Positions 26,589-34,740 of a stretch of DNA of 64,000 bases are shown in pieces. Each line of letters starts with the position of its first letter. Positions within the stretch are counted from its first letter, which is position 1. Both the position numbers and the translations under genes were made by a program. The notes beneath the pieces are model-generated. The model was not told the DNA's origin, ran no database searches, and was given only the letters and a program-made list of their open reading frames with translations. Source of the DNA: JAGXKT01 sp964531695 (lineage in GTDB: Bacteria > Planctomycetota > Phycisphaerae > SM23-33); NCBI GenBank assembly GCA_964531695.1, contig CAZHEH010000002.1:1-64000 (forward strand). The letters are read 5' to 3'.

Positions 26589-28946
26589 ATGGTAGACGAA
26601 AGACGCGGAAAGAACGTGGCGATCGCCGGAGCCGGCCTCCAGATGGCCCTGACGGCCGTGATGCTCGGGCTGTGGATGTGGACCGACTCGCGAACGCTGC
26701 TGACCGTCACGGCGCTGCTGGCGGCCGGCGTGCCGGTGTGGCTGTTCGTGGCGCTGCTGATGTACGCCCGACAGCTCGAGCGGCGAGAGGCCATCGAGCT
26801 GGAGGAGCTGGCCCAGTCCCACAAGGAAAGCGTCTTCGAGGAGGAGGACGAGTCCCGCCCGGCCGTGGCGCGGCTCCGGTGGTTCGACAAGTACGGCTGC
26901 CCCGGTTTCACGCTGCTGATGGTGGTCATCCAGGCCGGCATCGCCTTCCTGGTGTGGTATCTGTACGCCGGCCGGTACTCGCTCCGCGGCGCGGAGGCCC
27001 CGCCGCCGGCCGACGTGGTCAACGCCGGCAAGGCGATGCTGTTCCCGGTGCTGCTGGCGTTCGCGGGGTTCCTGTTCGGCCGGTACGTCGTCGGGATGAG
27101 CAGCGGGCCGCGCTGGCGGCTGCTGCGGGCGCCGGCGAGCTACCTGCTGGTCAACGTCTATGCCATAGCCCTGGCCTTCGGCATGCTGCTTGCGGCGAAG
27201 CAGGGCTACGGGCACTGGGAACGGTACGTGGCGTGGGTCGTGCCCGCGATCCAGGCGATCTTGGCGGGCGAGCTGCTTCTGAACTTCATTCTGGAGCTGT
27301 TCCGCCCACGCGTGCCCGGCAGGGAGCACCGATACAGCTTCGACTCCCGGCTGCTGAATCTCGCGGCCCAGCCGGGTCGGTTCGGGCATTCCATCGCCGA
27401 CGCGCTGAACTACCAGTTCGGCTTCGAGGTCTCCGGAACGTGGTTCTACCAGTTGCTGCGGCGGGTGTTTGTGCCGCTGCTGCTGGCCGGAGCCGTGGTG
27501 CTGGTGGGCATCACTTCGGTTGCCATCATCCAGGAGGGCGAGGTCGGCGTTCTGAAGCACTGGGGGCGCCTGAAGGTCGCAGGGGGGACGCTCAGACCGG
27601 GCATGCACCTGAAATGGCCATGGCCCGTCGAGACGGTGGATGTCTACGACATTGCGAGTGTTCAAGAGGTGCAGCCGGGAGCGGGTGAGGAGCGCACGGA
27701 AGAGGAGCGTAGGGCGGCGGTTGTCGATGGCGTAGAGTTGTATCTTTGGACCGCCCCGCATGGGGTCCGCAAGGAACTGGATTTCCTGCTGGCTGCGGAA
27801 CCATACGACAGTACTCGCGAACCGGGGCGTGATCCGGCCGGGGCGCCCGCGGCGAAGGCCGAGCAGGAGGAATCTGAGCAGCAAGCCACGCCGGATGTGC
27901 GCATCATCAAGCTCGTAGCGCCCGTCCACTACGTCATCACGGATCCCTACAAATACGGCTATCGCTTTGCCAACCCGGACAAGCTGCTGGAGTGTCTGGC
28001 TCACCGCGAGATGACGAACTACGCTGCCAGCGCCACGCTGGACGAGCCCGTCGGCGAGGAAGGCACGGACCGGCCGGAGGCGATCATGACCTTCGGCCGC
28101 GAGAAGGCCGCCCGTGAGTTGAAGCGGCGCATTCAGGCGGCCGTGGACGAGTTGGACATGGGCGTGGAGATTCGGCGGGTGTCGATCATCTCGGCCCATC
28201 CGCTGAAGGAGGTCGCTCCCGACTTCGAGGCGGTCCTCAAGGCCGAGCGCTTCCAGGAGCAGCAGCGCTACCAGGCCCACGCGGATGCCAACCGGATGCT
28301 CTCGCAGGCCGCGGGCAAGCCGCAAAGGGCTCTGACGCTTGCCCTTGAGATTCGCACGGTGACCGATCTTCAGTCACTGGCGGTTGTGCAGGGCGATCCG
28401 GAGCAGTTCGCCAAGCGCTCGACGACCTACATCAAGGAGGTAGAGCAGGCCATCGGCGAGCTGGACCGCGAGATCCGAATCGAGGAAGCGCGCGGCCGGG
28501 TGGCCGAGGGACTGACTGAGCGGCGCAAACTTCGGGAGCAGTACCAGGAGTACCTGGATCTTCTTCGCAGCATCAAGGAGCAGCCGGACCGGGACTTGGC
28601 CGCGCAGATCGCCGCGCACCGACGGCAGGCGGAGACGCTGCTGGGTCAAGCCGGCGGCGAGCCGGTCCGTATCATCGAGGAGGCGAAGGTCTACCGGTGG
28701 GAGAAGGAACTGGCCGTGCGATCGCGCCTCAGCGAAGTGGAGCGGAAGATCCCCTCGTACCGGGCCTGTGAGCCGGTCTACGCGCTGAATGAGTATCTGG
28801 AGATCTACGAGAAATACGCGCCGAACCTGCCCAAGTACATCATGGCCGCGGATCCCAACAAGGTCGAACTGTGGCTCAACTGGGAGCCCAGCAGCCGTGC
28901 GGCGTCGGGCATACGTTTGGATCAGGAAAACGCCACCGGGCAGTAG
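26589..28946 (+). CDS. Polytopic SPFH/band-7 (HflK-like) protein
   Basis: This 785-residue protein differs from HflK in having about six membrane segments before the one that precedes the band-7 domain: hydrophobic runs near 11-31, 38-60, 105-126, 148-168, 183-203, 218-237 and 292-314. The SPFH domain begins at about 315 (IIQEGEVGVLKHWGRL, GMHLKWPWPVETVDVYDI). An acidic, low-complexity stretch at about 360-440 interrupts it. A long helical, probably coiled-coil region (about 550-720) and a C-terminal part (NLPKYIMAADPNKVELWLNW) follow. SPFH proteins form membrane cages or microdomains and control proteases such as FtsH. It is the first gene of a six-gene run. Confidence 0.8.
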   Translation: MVDERRGKNVAIAGAGLQMALTAVMLGLWMWTDSRTLLTVTALLAAGVPVWLFVALLMYARQLERREAIELEELAQSHKESVFEEEDESRPAVARLRWFDKYGCPGFTLLMVVIQAGIAFLVWYLYAGRYSLRGAEAPPPADVVNAGKAMLFPVLLAFAGFLFGRYVVGMSSGPRWRLLRAPASYLLVNVYAIALAFGMLLAAKQGYGHWERYVAWVVPAIQAILAGELLLNFILELFRPRVPGREHRYSFDSRLLNLAAQPGRFGHSIADALNYQFGFEVSGTWFYQLLRRVFVPLLLAGAVVLVGITSVAIIQEGEVGVLKHWGRLKVAGGTLRPGMHLKWPWPVETVDVYDIASVQEVQPGAGEERTEEERRAAVVDGVELYLWTAPHGVRKELDFLLAAEPYDSTREPGRDPAGAPAAKAEQEESEQQATPDVRIIKLVAPVHYVITDPYKYGYRFANPDKLLECLAHREMTNYAASATLDEPVGEEGTDRPEAIMTFGREKAARELKRRIQAAVDELDMGVEIRRVSIISAHPLKEVAPDFEAVLKAERFQEQQRYQAHADANRMLSQAAGKPQRALTLALEIRTVTDLQSLAVVQGDPEQFAKRSTTYIKEVEQAIGELDREIRIEEARGRVAEGLTERRKLREQYQEYLDLLRSIKEQPDRDLAAQIAAHRRQAETLLGQAGGEPVRIIEEAKVYRWEKELAVRSRLSEVERKIPSYRACEPVYALNEYLEIYEKYAPNLPKYIMAADPNKVELWLNWEPSSRAASGIRLDQENATGQ

Positions 28947-28985
28947 CCCCGGAGTGACACAGGAAGCGACAGGAAGACGAGAAAC

Positions 28986-30023
28986 ATGGCAGAGCACACG
29001 CAACCACACGAGCACGAATCGAAGGGCAGCCCGTGGCTGCTCGTCTTGGCGGGGCTGGCGGTGGTGGCCCTTCTGTTCGCCTTCTTCACGCACACGACCG
29101 AATCCGAGCAAAACGAAGTCGTCCTCCGTGCGGGAGCGGTCGACCGCGTGTATGAGGGCCGAACGCAGGCGGGCCTGCACTTCCGCATCCCGTGGCCGGT
29201 GGAGCGGGTCGTGGAGTACGACGCCCGCGTCTTCACCTTCGAGGATACGCATGACCAAGTGCAGACGAACGATAAACAGAACGTCCTCTTAACGCTCTAC
29301 TGCGCCTGGCGCATCGGCGACCCTCGGGTGTTCCAGGAGAAGGTCAAGACGGTGGACGCGGCTGAGCGCGGCTTGCGCGACCTACTCCGGTCGCACAAGA
29401 AGCAGGAGATCGGCTCGCGCCCGATGAGCCACTTGGTCAACACGAATCCGGACGAGATGAAGCTTGAGGAGGTCGAGCAAACCATCCTCAACGGCGGGCC
29501 CGCCCGGGACGGGGTTCGTCAAGAGGCAATGCGGGACTATGGCGTGGAGGTCATCCGTGTCGGCGTCAAGCGGCTGAACTTGCCCGAGAGCGTTACCGGC
29601 GCAGTCATCGAGGCGATGAAGGAAGAGAGGCAGCGAGAGGCACAGCGGTTCACTTCCGACGGCGAGGCCGTCGCCACGGCCATCCGCAAGCGGGCGGAGC
29701 AGGCCAAGAAGACCATCCTGGCCTTCGCCCGCGCCCGTGCCGCTGAGATCCGAAGCGAGGGCGACCAGCTCGCCACGAGCTACTACGAAAGATTCAGCCA
29801 GGAGCCCGAGTTCGCCATGTTCCTGCGGTGGCTCGAGGGGATCGAGGCCGAGCTGCAGGGCAAGACGACACTGCTGTTCGACGGCTCGCGCCAGCCCGCA
29901 TTGCAGTGGTTCCTCCACGGCCTGCCGAAGATGACGCCGCAGGAGTGGCAGGACCCGCCCGTGACCGAGGCGGTCGGCGACGGCGGGGCCGGCGGGGCCG
30001 GCGGAGACGCGAGCGGCGAGTAG
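28986..30023 (+). CDS. SPFH/band-7 protein, HflC-like
   Basis: The 345-residue protein has a short cytoplasmic tail, one membrane segment at about 17-36 (LLVLAGLAVVALLFAFFTH), and then a band-7 domain (NEVVLRAGAVDRVYEG, GLHFRIPWPVERVVEYDARV). DKQNVLLTLYCAWRIGDPRVF matches the HflC/prohibitin core. A helical segment follows (EAMKEERQREAQRFTSDGEA), then the HflC-type end (YYERFSQEPEFAMFLRWLEG). It lies 39 nt after the first SPFH gene and is probably co-transcribed. Together they would form a mixed ring like HflK-HflC, although no ftsH gene is nearby. Confidence 0.87.
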   Translation: MAEHTQPHEHESKGSPWLLVLAGLAVVALLFAFFTHTTESEQNEVVLRAGAVDRVYEGRTQAGLHFRIPWPVERVVEYDARVFTFEDTHDQVQTNDKQNVLLTLYCAWRIGDPRVFQEKVKTVDAAERGLRDLLRSHKKQEIGSRPMSHLVNTNPDEMKLEEVEQTILNGGPARDGVRQEAMRDYGVEVIRVGVKRLNLPESVTGAVIEAMKEERQREAQRFTSDGEAVATAIRKRAEQAKKTILAFARARAAEIRSEGDQLATSYYERFSQEPEFAMFLRWLEGIEAELQGKTTLLFDGSRQPALQWFLHGLPKMTPQEWQDPPVTEAVGDGGAGGAGGDASGE

Positions 30024-30042
30024 CCCGGCGGAGAGCCCAGAC

Positions 30043-31440
30043 ATGGCGGAAGAACGACACGAACATCACGAGCTGGAGGAGGAAGTCGGACAGGCCGTCG
30101 GCCCCGGCGCGCCGGGGCCGGAGGCCCGGGACGCGGCGGGCGCCTCGCTTTCCGAGGCCCTCCGGGTTAGCTTCCGGCTGCTGACGTTCATCATGATCGG
30201 CGTGGCGGTGGCCTTCCTGCTGTCGGGCCTTTCCTTCGTGGACCCGTATGAGGTGGGCCTGAAGCGAGTCTTCGGGCAGATCGTAGGACAGGTCGACGAG
30301 GGGCTGGCCTACACGTGGCCCTTCCCGGTCGGCGAGATCGACACGGTGCCCATGCAGAACCGCGAGATGATTGTCGAGGAGTTCTGGCTGCACGAGACCC
30401 CGACGGACAAGGCCAAGCCGCTCCGGGAGCGGCGACCGGGCGGCGAAGGGCTGAGCCCGGGACGGGACGGCTACCTCGTGACCGGAGATCGTAACCTGCT
30501 GCATCTCAAGCTGACGGTCACTTACGCCGTCTCCCGGCCCATGCAGTACCGGATGGGCGCTTCCGATCCTGAGGCCTTGCTGAGGTCCGAGTTGTGCAAC
30601 GCCGCGATCCACGAGGCGGGGCTGCGCACCGCGGAGGGCCTGCAGGGCGAGGGCAAGAACCTTCAGCAGTTCGTCGAGCAGGTCAAGCTCCGGGCCCAGG
30701 ACAAGATCGACGAGCTGGACGTCGGCATTCGCATCGTCCGGATCGACGTGGGCAACAACATCACGTGGCCCCTGGCCGCGCTTCCCGCGTTCGACGCCGT
30801 CACCCGCGCCCGGACGCATGCCGACCAACTCCGAGAAGGCGCGGAGCGAGATGCGACGAGCACGCTTCGTTCTGCCGCCGGGGCGAACTTCGAGCAACTC
30901 ATCGGCGACCTCGACTACGTCACGCGAGGCGCCGCGATCCTCGCGGGGGGGGAGGACCCGGATGAACCGGCGGCGCCCCCGCGCCCCGAGCCCACGAGCC
31001 CGCCGGCAGACGGCGAGTTCGACCTGATCGGCCAATACCAGGAAGCGCGGGAGCAGGGCGACGAGCAGCGGGAGCAGGAGTTACTTCGAGAGATCTACGC
31101 GGTCCTGACCAGCCCGCGAACCGGCGGCGAGGCCAGCGGCGTCATCGAGCAGGCAAGGGCCGAGCGCGAAGAGACGATCCAGGACGTGCGGGCCCGCGCC
31201 GAGCGATTCGAGAAGCTCCTGCCCGCCTTCCGCGACCCGGCAACGTCCTGGCAGCTTGTGCAGCGCGAGTGGTTCCAGACGCGGGACAAGGTCCTCGGCC
31301 AGGCGATGTTCGAGATCATCGACGTCAAGCCCGGCGAGAAGATCATCTGGCGGATCGGCCAGGACCCGGGCATCGCCGGGCAGATTCGCCTGGAGCAGTT
31401 GCGGCGGCAGGACGAGCAGCGCCGGCAGGAACAGGAATAG
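30043..31440 (+). CDS. SPFH/band-7 protein, HflK-like
   Basis: The 465-residue protein is the third band-7 paralogue in a row. A charged His/Glu-rich N-terminus precedes one membrane segment at about 47-68 (LLTFIMIGVAVAFLLSG). The SPFH domain runs from about 70 (DPYEVGLKRVFGQIVG, AYTWPFPVGEIDTVPMQNRE) with the HflK-like strand LVTGDRNLLHLKLTVTYAV. A helical region and a Pro/Glu-rich linker at about 300-325 precede another helical part. It starts 19 nt after the HflC-like gene and is followed by the ABC ATPase. All three SPFH proteins differ in length and tail, so they are old paralogues rather than a recent duplication. Confidence 0.85.
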   Translation: MAEERHEHHELEEEVGQAVGPGAPGPEARDAAGASLSEALRVSFRLLTFIMIGVAVAFLLSGLSFVDPYEVGLKRVFGQIVGQVDEGLAYTWPFPVGEIDTVPMQNREMIVEEFWLHETPTDKAKPLRERRPGGEGLSPGRDGYLVTGDRNLLHLKLTVTYAVSRPMQYRMGASDPEALLRSELCNAAIHEAGLRTAEGLQGEGKNLQQFVEQVKLRAQDKIDELDVGIRIVRIDVGNNITWPLAALPAFDAVTRARTHADQLREGAERDATSTLRSAAGANFEQLIGDLDYVTRGAAILAGGEDPDEPAAPPRPEPTSPPADGEFDLIGQYQEAREQGDEQREQELLREIYAVLTSPRTGGEASGVIEQARAEREETIQDVRARAERFEKLLPAFRDPATSWQLVQREWFQTRDKVLGQAMFEIIDVKPGEKIIWRIGQDPGIAGQIRLEQLRRQDEQRRQEQE

Positions 31441-31454
31441 GGCGTTCGGCACGA

Positions 31455-32699
31455 ATGGTCACGATGCAGGAACAGAGCGACGCGGTCGTGCGCACGGTCG
31501 GATTGACGAAGGTCTTCCGCGACTTCTGGCTTCGTGAGAAGGTCACGGCCGTCAGCGAGTTGGACCTGGAGATCCTCCCCCGCGAGGTCTTCGGCCTGCT
31601 GGGTCCGAACGGTTCGGGCAAGTCGACGACGATCAAGATGGTCTTGTCGCTGCTGTTCCCGACGCGCGGGCGGGTGAGCGTGTTCGGCCGCCGGCCGAGC
31701 GACGTGGCCATCAAGTCCCGCATCGGATTCCTGCCGGAAGAGACGTACCTGTACCCGTTCCTGGACGCGCGGGAGACGCTGGATTACTACGGGCAGCTCT
31801 TCCATCTGCCGCGGCGTCAGCGACAGGGGCGCATCGACATGCTGCTGGACATGGTCGGCCTTGCTCCTGTGGCGTTCCGGCGCGTGGCGGAATACTCGAA
31901 GGGCATGCAGCGCCGGCTCGGCCTGGCCCAGGCGCTGATCAACGACCCGGACCTGCTGATCCTCGACGAGCCGACCAGCGGCATGGACCCCCTCGGCACG
32001 CGGCAGTTCAAGGATCTCATCCAGACGCTCGCTCGCCGGGGCAAGACGGTGATCCTCTCCAGCCACCTGCTGGCTGACGTCGAGGACGTGTGCGACCGCG
32101 TGTGCATCCTGTACGGGGGCAGGCGTCGGGCGCTGGGCTCGGTCGACGAGTTGCTGACCCGCCACGGCTCGACTCAGATCGTCGCCGAGCAGCTCGATCC
32201 GGACACGCTCCAGCGCGTTTGCGACACGGTCGAGGCGTCCGGGCGGGAGGTGCTCGAGGTCACCAGCCCGCGCGACAAGCTGGAGTCGCTGTTCCTGCGG
32301 ATCGTCGAGGAGGCCCGCCGGCAGCGGGTCGCCACCGGCGGGGTCGTCTCCGGCGGGGAAGTCGCGGAGTTCCTTCGCAGGGACGTGGAAGAGGGGCGAG
32401 AAGTCGTCGAGCAGCTCGTCCGTGCCTCCGAGGCCGCCCCTGCCGAGCAGTCCGAGGCGCCGCCCGTGGAGCCGCCTCCGCCGCGGGCGGATGAGAGCGT
32501 GGTGGAGGACCTGGTGAGCAACGCCGGTTCCGAGGCGCCGGAGCCGCCTCCGCCGCCGTCGGGCGCGCAGCGCGAGCCGGGCCGGCCGTCGCCGCCGAGC
32601 GAGACCGACCGCAGCATCATCGACGATCTCGTCCGGGACGCCGGCGCCGAGGCCGGACGCGGCGAGCACGGCGAGCCCGAAGACCGCGAGGAGTCCTAG
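31455..32699 (+). CDS. ABC transporter ATP-binding protein with duplicated C-terminal motif
   Basis: The 414-residue protein has a complete ABC ATPase in its first 240 residues: Walker A GPNGSGKSTT, signature YSKGMQRRLGLAQAL, Walker B LLILDEPTSGMDP, and a following H-loop in VILSSHLLADVEDV. An ABC-2-exporter-type region follows to about 310. The last 110 residues are Pro/Glu-rich and contain two copies of an acidic motif: ESVVEDLVSNAGSEA and RSIIDDLVRDAGAEA. The ATG at 31455 is preferred; ATG 31464 is possible. It lies 2 nt before the permease gene and would power it, and perhaps the divergent permease as well. Confidence 0.9.
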   Translation: MVTMQEQSDAVVRTVGLTKVFRDFWLREKVTAVSELDLEILPREVFGLLGPNGSGKSTTIKMVLSLLFPTRGRVSVFGRRPSDVAIKSRIGFLPEETYLYPFLDARETLDYYGQLFHLPRRQRQGRIDMLLDMVGLAPVAFRRVAEYSKGMQRRLGLAQALINDPDLLILDEPTSGMDPLGTRQFKDLIQTLARRGKTVILSSHLLADVEDVCDRVCILYGGRRRALGSVDELLTRHGSTQIVAEQLDPDTLQRVCDTVEASGREVLEVTSPRDKLESLFLRIVEEARRQRVATGGVVSGGEVAEFLRRDVEEGREVVEQLVRASEAAPAEQSEAPPVEPPPPRADESVVEDLVSNAGSEAPEPPPPPSGAQREPGRPSPPSETDRSIIDDLVRDAGAEAGRGEHGEPEDREES

Positions 32700-32701
32700 T
32701 C

Positions 32702-34738
32702 ATGCGCGGGATTTGGGCCGTCGCACGGTACACCCTCGCGCAGTGCCTCCGCACGAAGGTGGCGGCTGCCTTCACGGTGGCGCTCGCGGTCGCTCTGATC
32801 CTGCTGCCCCTGGCGCTCCGAGGCGACGGCACGCTGGCCGGGCGCGTGCGGACCTTCCTGGCCTACAGCACCGCTTCGACGGGCATCCTGCTGAGCTTCG
32901 CGACGGTTCTTCTGTCCGTCGGGCTGGTGGCCGGCGACGTCCAGGCCCGTCACGTGTTCCTCCTGGCCGTCAAACCGCTGCCGCGCTGGCAGTACATCGT
33001 GGGTCGTTGGGCGGGCGTCCTGCTGATGGACGCGGCCGTGCTGGTGGTGGCCGCCACGGTGATCTTCGGCGTAGCCCAGCACCTGCGCACTCAGGAAGCG
33101 ACGAACGACGCGGATCGCATGGCCGTGGAGTCCGAGGTGTTTGCGGCGCGGGAGAAGATCAAGCCGGAGCCGGAGTCCGAGCTGTGGCAGCGCTACTTGA
33201 AGGCACGCATGGAGGTGGATGGAGGCGAGCCGTACCGGGCGGCGGTGGACGCCTACATGGATGCCGGGCTTAGCGAGAAGGAGGCCCACGAGCAGGTCCA
33301 GGACGAACTGCGGCGGGAGTTCGTGCAGGGCCTGCAGTCCGTGGCGCCGGGGCAGAGGCGCACCTGGCGGCTGAGCGGCATCGATGCCCAAGGTCGCCGG
33401 GAAGGCGGGCGAGCCACGGTTCGCGGCCGGCGGACGGAGTACATTGCGGAGGTCGAGTTGACCGGGCCGCCGGAGCTTCGGGAGCGGATCCGGATGCCCG
33501 GCTTCCGCAGCTCGATCAAGGACGTGCAGGTCGGCGGGCTGTCCGGGTCGTTGACGGGCGGGGGGTTCCGGGTATTGGTGCCGGGCGAGCCCGAAGAGCG
33601 GCTCCGGCGGTTCCGCCAGGGCAGCGCGGTCCCGATTTCCATCGCCTACGTGCAGGACAGGACCCGCTACCTGCAACGGGCGGAGGGCAAGGTGGTCCGC
33701 CGAAGGCGGAATGAGCTGATGGCCTTCGAGTCCGACTCGGAACTGACCGGGCGAATGACCTCGGGCGGCTACCTCACCGTCGCCGACGCGGACGGTCTCG
33801 TGGAGTATCTGCGGGAGGGCCGCTTCACGTTGCGTTTCTTCGAGAATGCGGCCGATAGCCCGAAGCTCGCCGCCCTGTCCGCCGGCGACGAGGTCGAGGT
33901 CGAGATCGGCCCGATGGTGCGGCTGAGATTCGAGCTGGAAGGCGGCGCGACCGGTGGGATCCGCGGCATGTGGCGGGCCTACAGCCCGGATTCGGGCTAC
34001 CCCCCCCATCGTGAGGAAGGTCTGTTTCCGCGCGGCGTGGCGGGGTCCGTGTCGATTCCGGAGCGGGTGATCGGACCGGAGGGCGACCTCCGAGTCGAAT
34101 TCACGAACCTGTCGAATAACGTGGTGACCGTCACGAACAAGGACCTGAGCTTGCTCTATCCGGCCGGCGGATTCACCCTGAACTACCTTCGCGGGATGTT
34201 CCTGCTGCTGGTTCAGTTCGCGTTTCTGGCGGCGATCGGGGTGTTCGCGGGCAGCTTCCTGTCGTTGCCGATCGGTTGTCTGGTGTGCTTCTCCGTGTTG
34301 CCGCTGTCGGTCTCACGGGAGTTCCTCGCCGACGCGGCGCCGTTCCTGTGGTCGCTGGAGGAGGTGTCTGACAAGGGCCACATCGGCACGGCCGTGGGGC
34401 TGTTTCTGCTCGGGGCCCTCGCGATGGGCGCGGGCGCGTACGTGCTGAGCCACAAGGGCATGGCGAAGAACCGGCCCTTCCTTCGATGGCTGTTGGGTCT
34501 TCCGCTGGCGGTGGGCGGCTTCGCGGCGCTGGCCTGGCCGTCGGCGCTGCTGCTGGCGCTGGCGATGCCGGACTTCGCGCGGACGTCGCCTTCGAACGAT
34601 CTGGCCGACGGGCTGCTCATCTCGTGGGGCCACGTGGCCAGGACATTTGCCATCACGTTGTTCGTGCAGTGTGGGACGGCGCTCGGGCTCGGGTGTCTGG
34701 TCTTCCACAAGCGGGAGCTGGCCCGCGTGCAGGTGTAG
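32702..34738 (+). CDS. ABC-2 type permease with a large soluble domain
   Basis: The 678-residue protein begins like an ABC-2 permease (MRGIWAVARYTLAQCLRTKV). It has hydrophobic segments at about 20-37, 57-80 and 103-125, then a soluble domain of about 350 residues (about 130-480), and a final set of five or six membrane segments (LNYLRGMFLLLVQFAFLAAI onward). Such a domain between membrane halves is placed outside the cytoplasm in related exporters. It is directly downstream of its ATPase gene and 2 nt before the 689-residue protein gene. The substrate is unknown. Confidence 0.8.
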   Translation: MRGIWAVARYTLAQCLRTKVAAAFTVALAVALILLPLALRGDGTLAGRVRTFLAYSTASTGILLSFATVLLSVGLVAGDVQARHVFLLAVKPLPRWQYIVGRWAGVLLMDAAVLVVAATVIFGVAQHLRTQEATNDADRMAVESEVFAAREKIKPEPESELWQRYLKARMEVDGGEPYRAAVDAYMDAGLSEKEAHEQVQDELRREFVQGLQSVAPGQRRTWRLSGIDAQGRREGGRATVRGRRTEYIAEVELTGPPELRERIRMPGFRSSIKDVQVGGLSGSLTGGGFRVLVPGEPEERLRRFRQGSAVPISIAYVQDRTRYLQRAEGKVVRRRRNELMAFESDSELTGRMTSGGYLTVADADGLVEYLREGRFTLRFFENAADSPKLAALSAGDEVEVEIGPMVRLRFELEGGATGGIRGMWRAYSPDSGYPPHREEGLFPRGVAGSVSIPERVIGPEGDLRVEFTNLSNNVVTVTNKDLSLLYPAGGFTLNYLRGMFLLLVQFAFLAAIGVFAGSFLSLPIGCLVCFSVLPLSVSREFLADAAPFLWSLEEVSDKGHIGTAVGLFLLGALAMGAGAYVLSHKGMAKNRPFLRWLLGLPLAVGGFAALAWPSALLLALAMPDFARTSPSNDLADGLLISWGHVARTFAITLFVQCGTALGLGCLVFHKRELARVQV

Positions 34739-34740
34739 CC

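Noticed and set aside
22940..27031. A very long open frame on the minus strand (about 1360 codons) across the metal ATPase and SPFH genes
   Set aside because: It mirrors GC-rich genes on both strands, has low-complexity Arg/His/Gly-rich content and no domain. The opposite-strand genes carry complete catalytic motifs.
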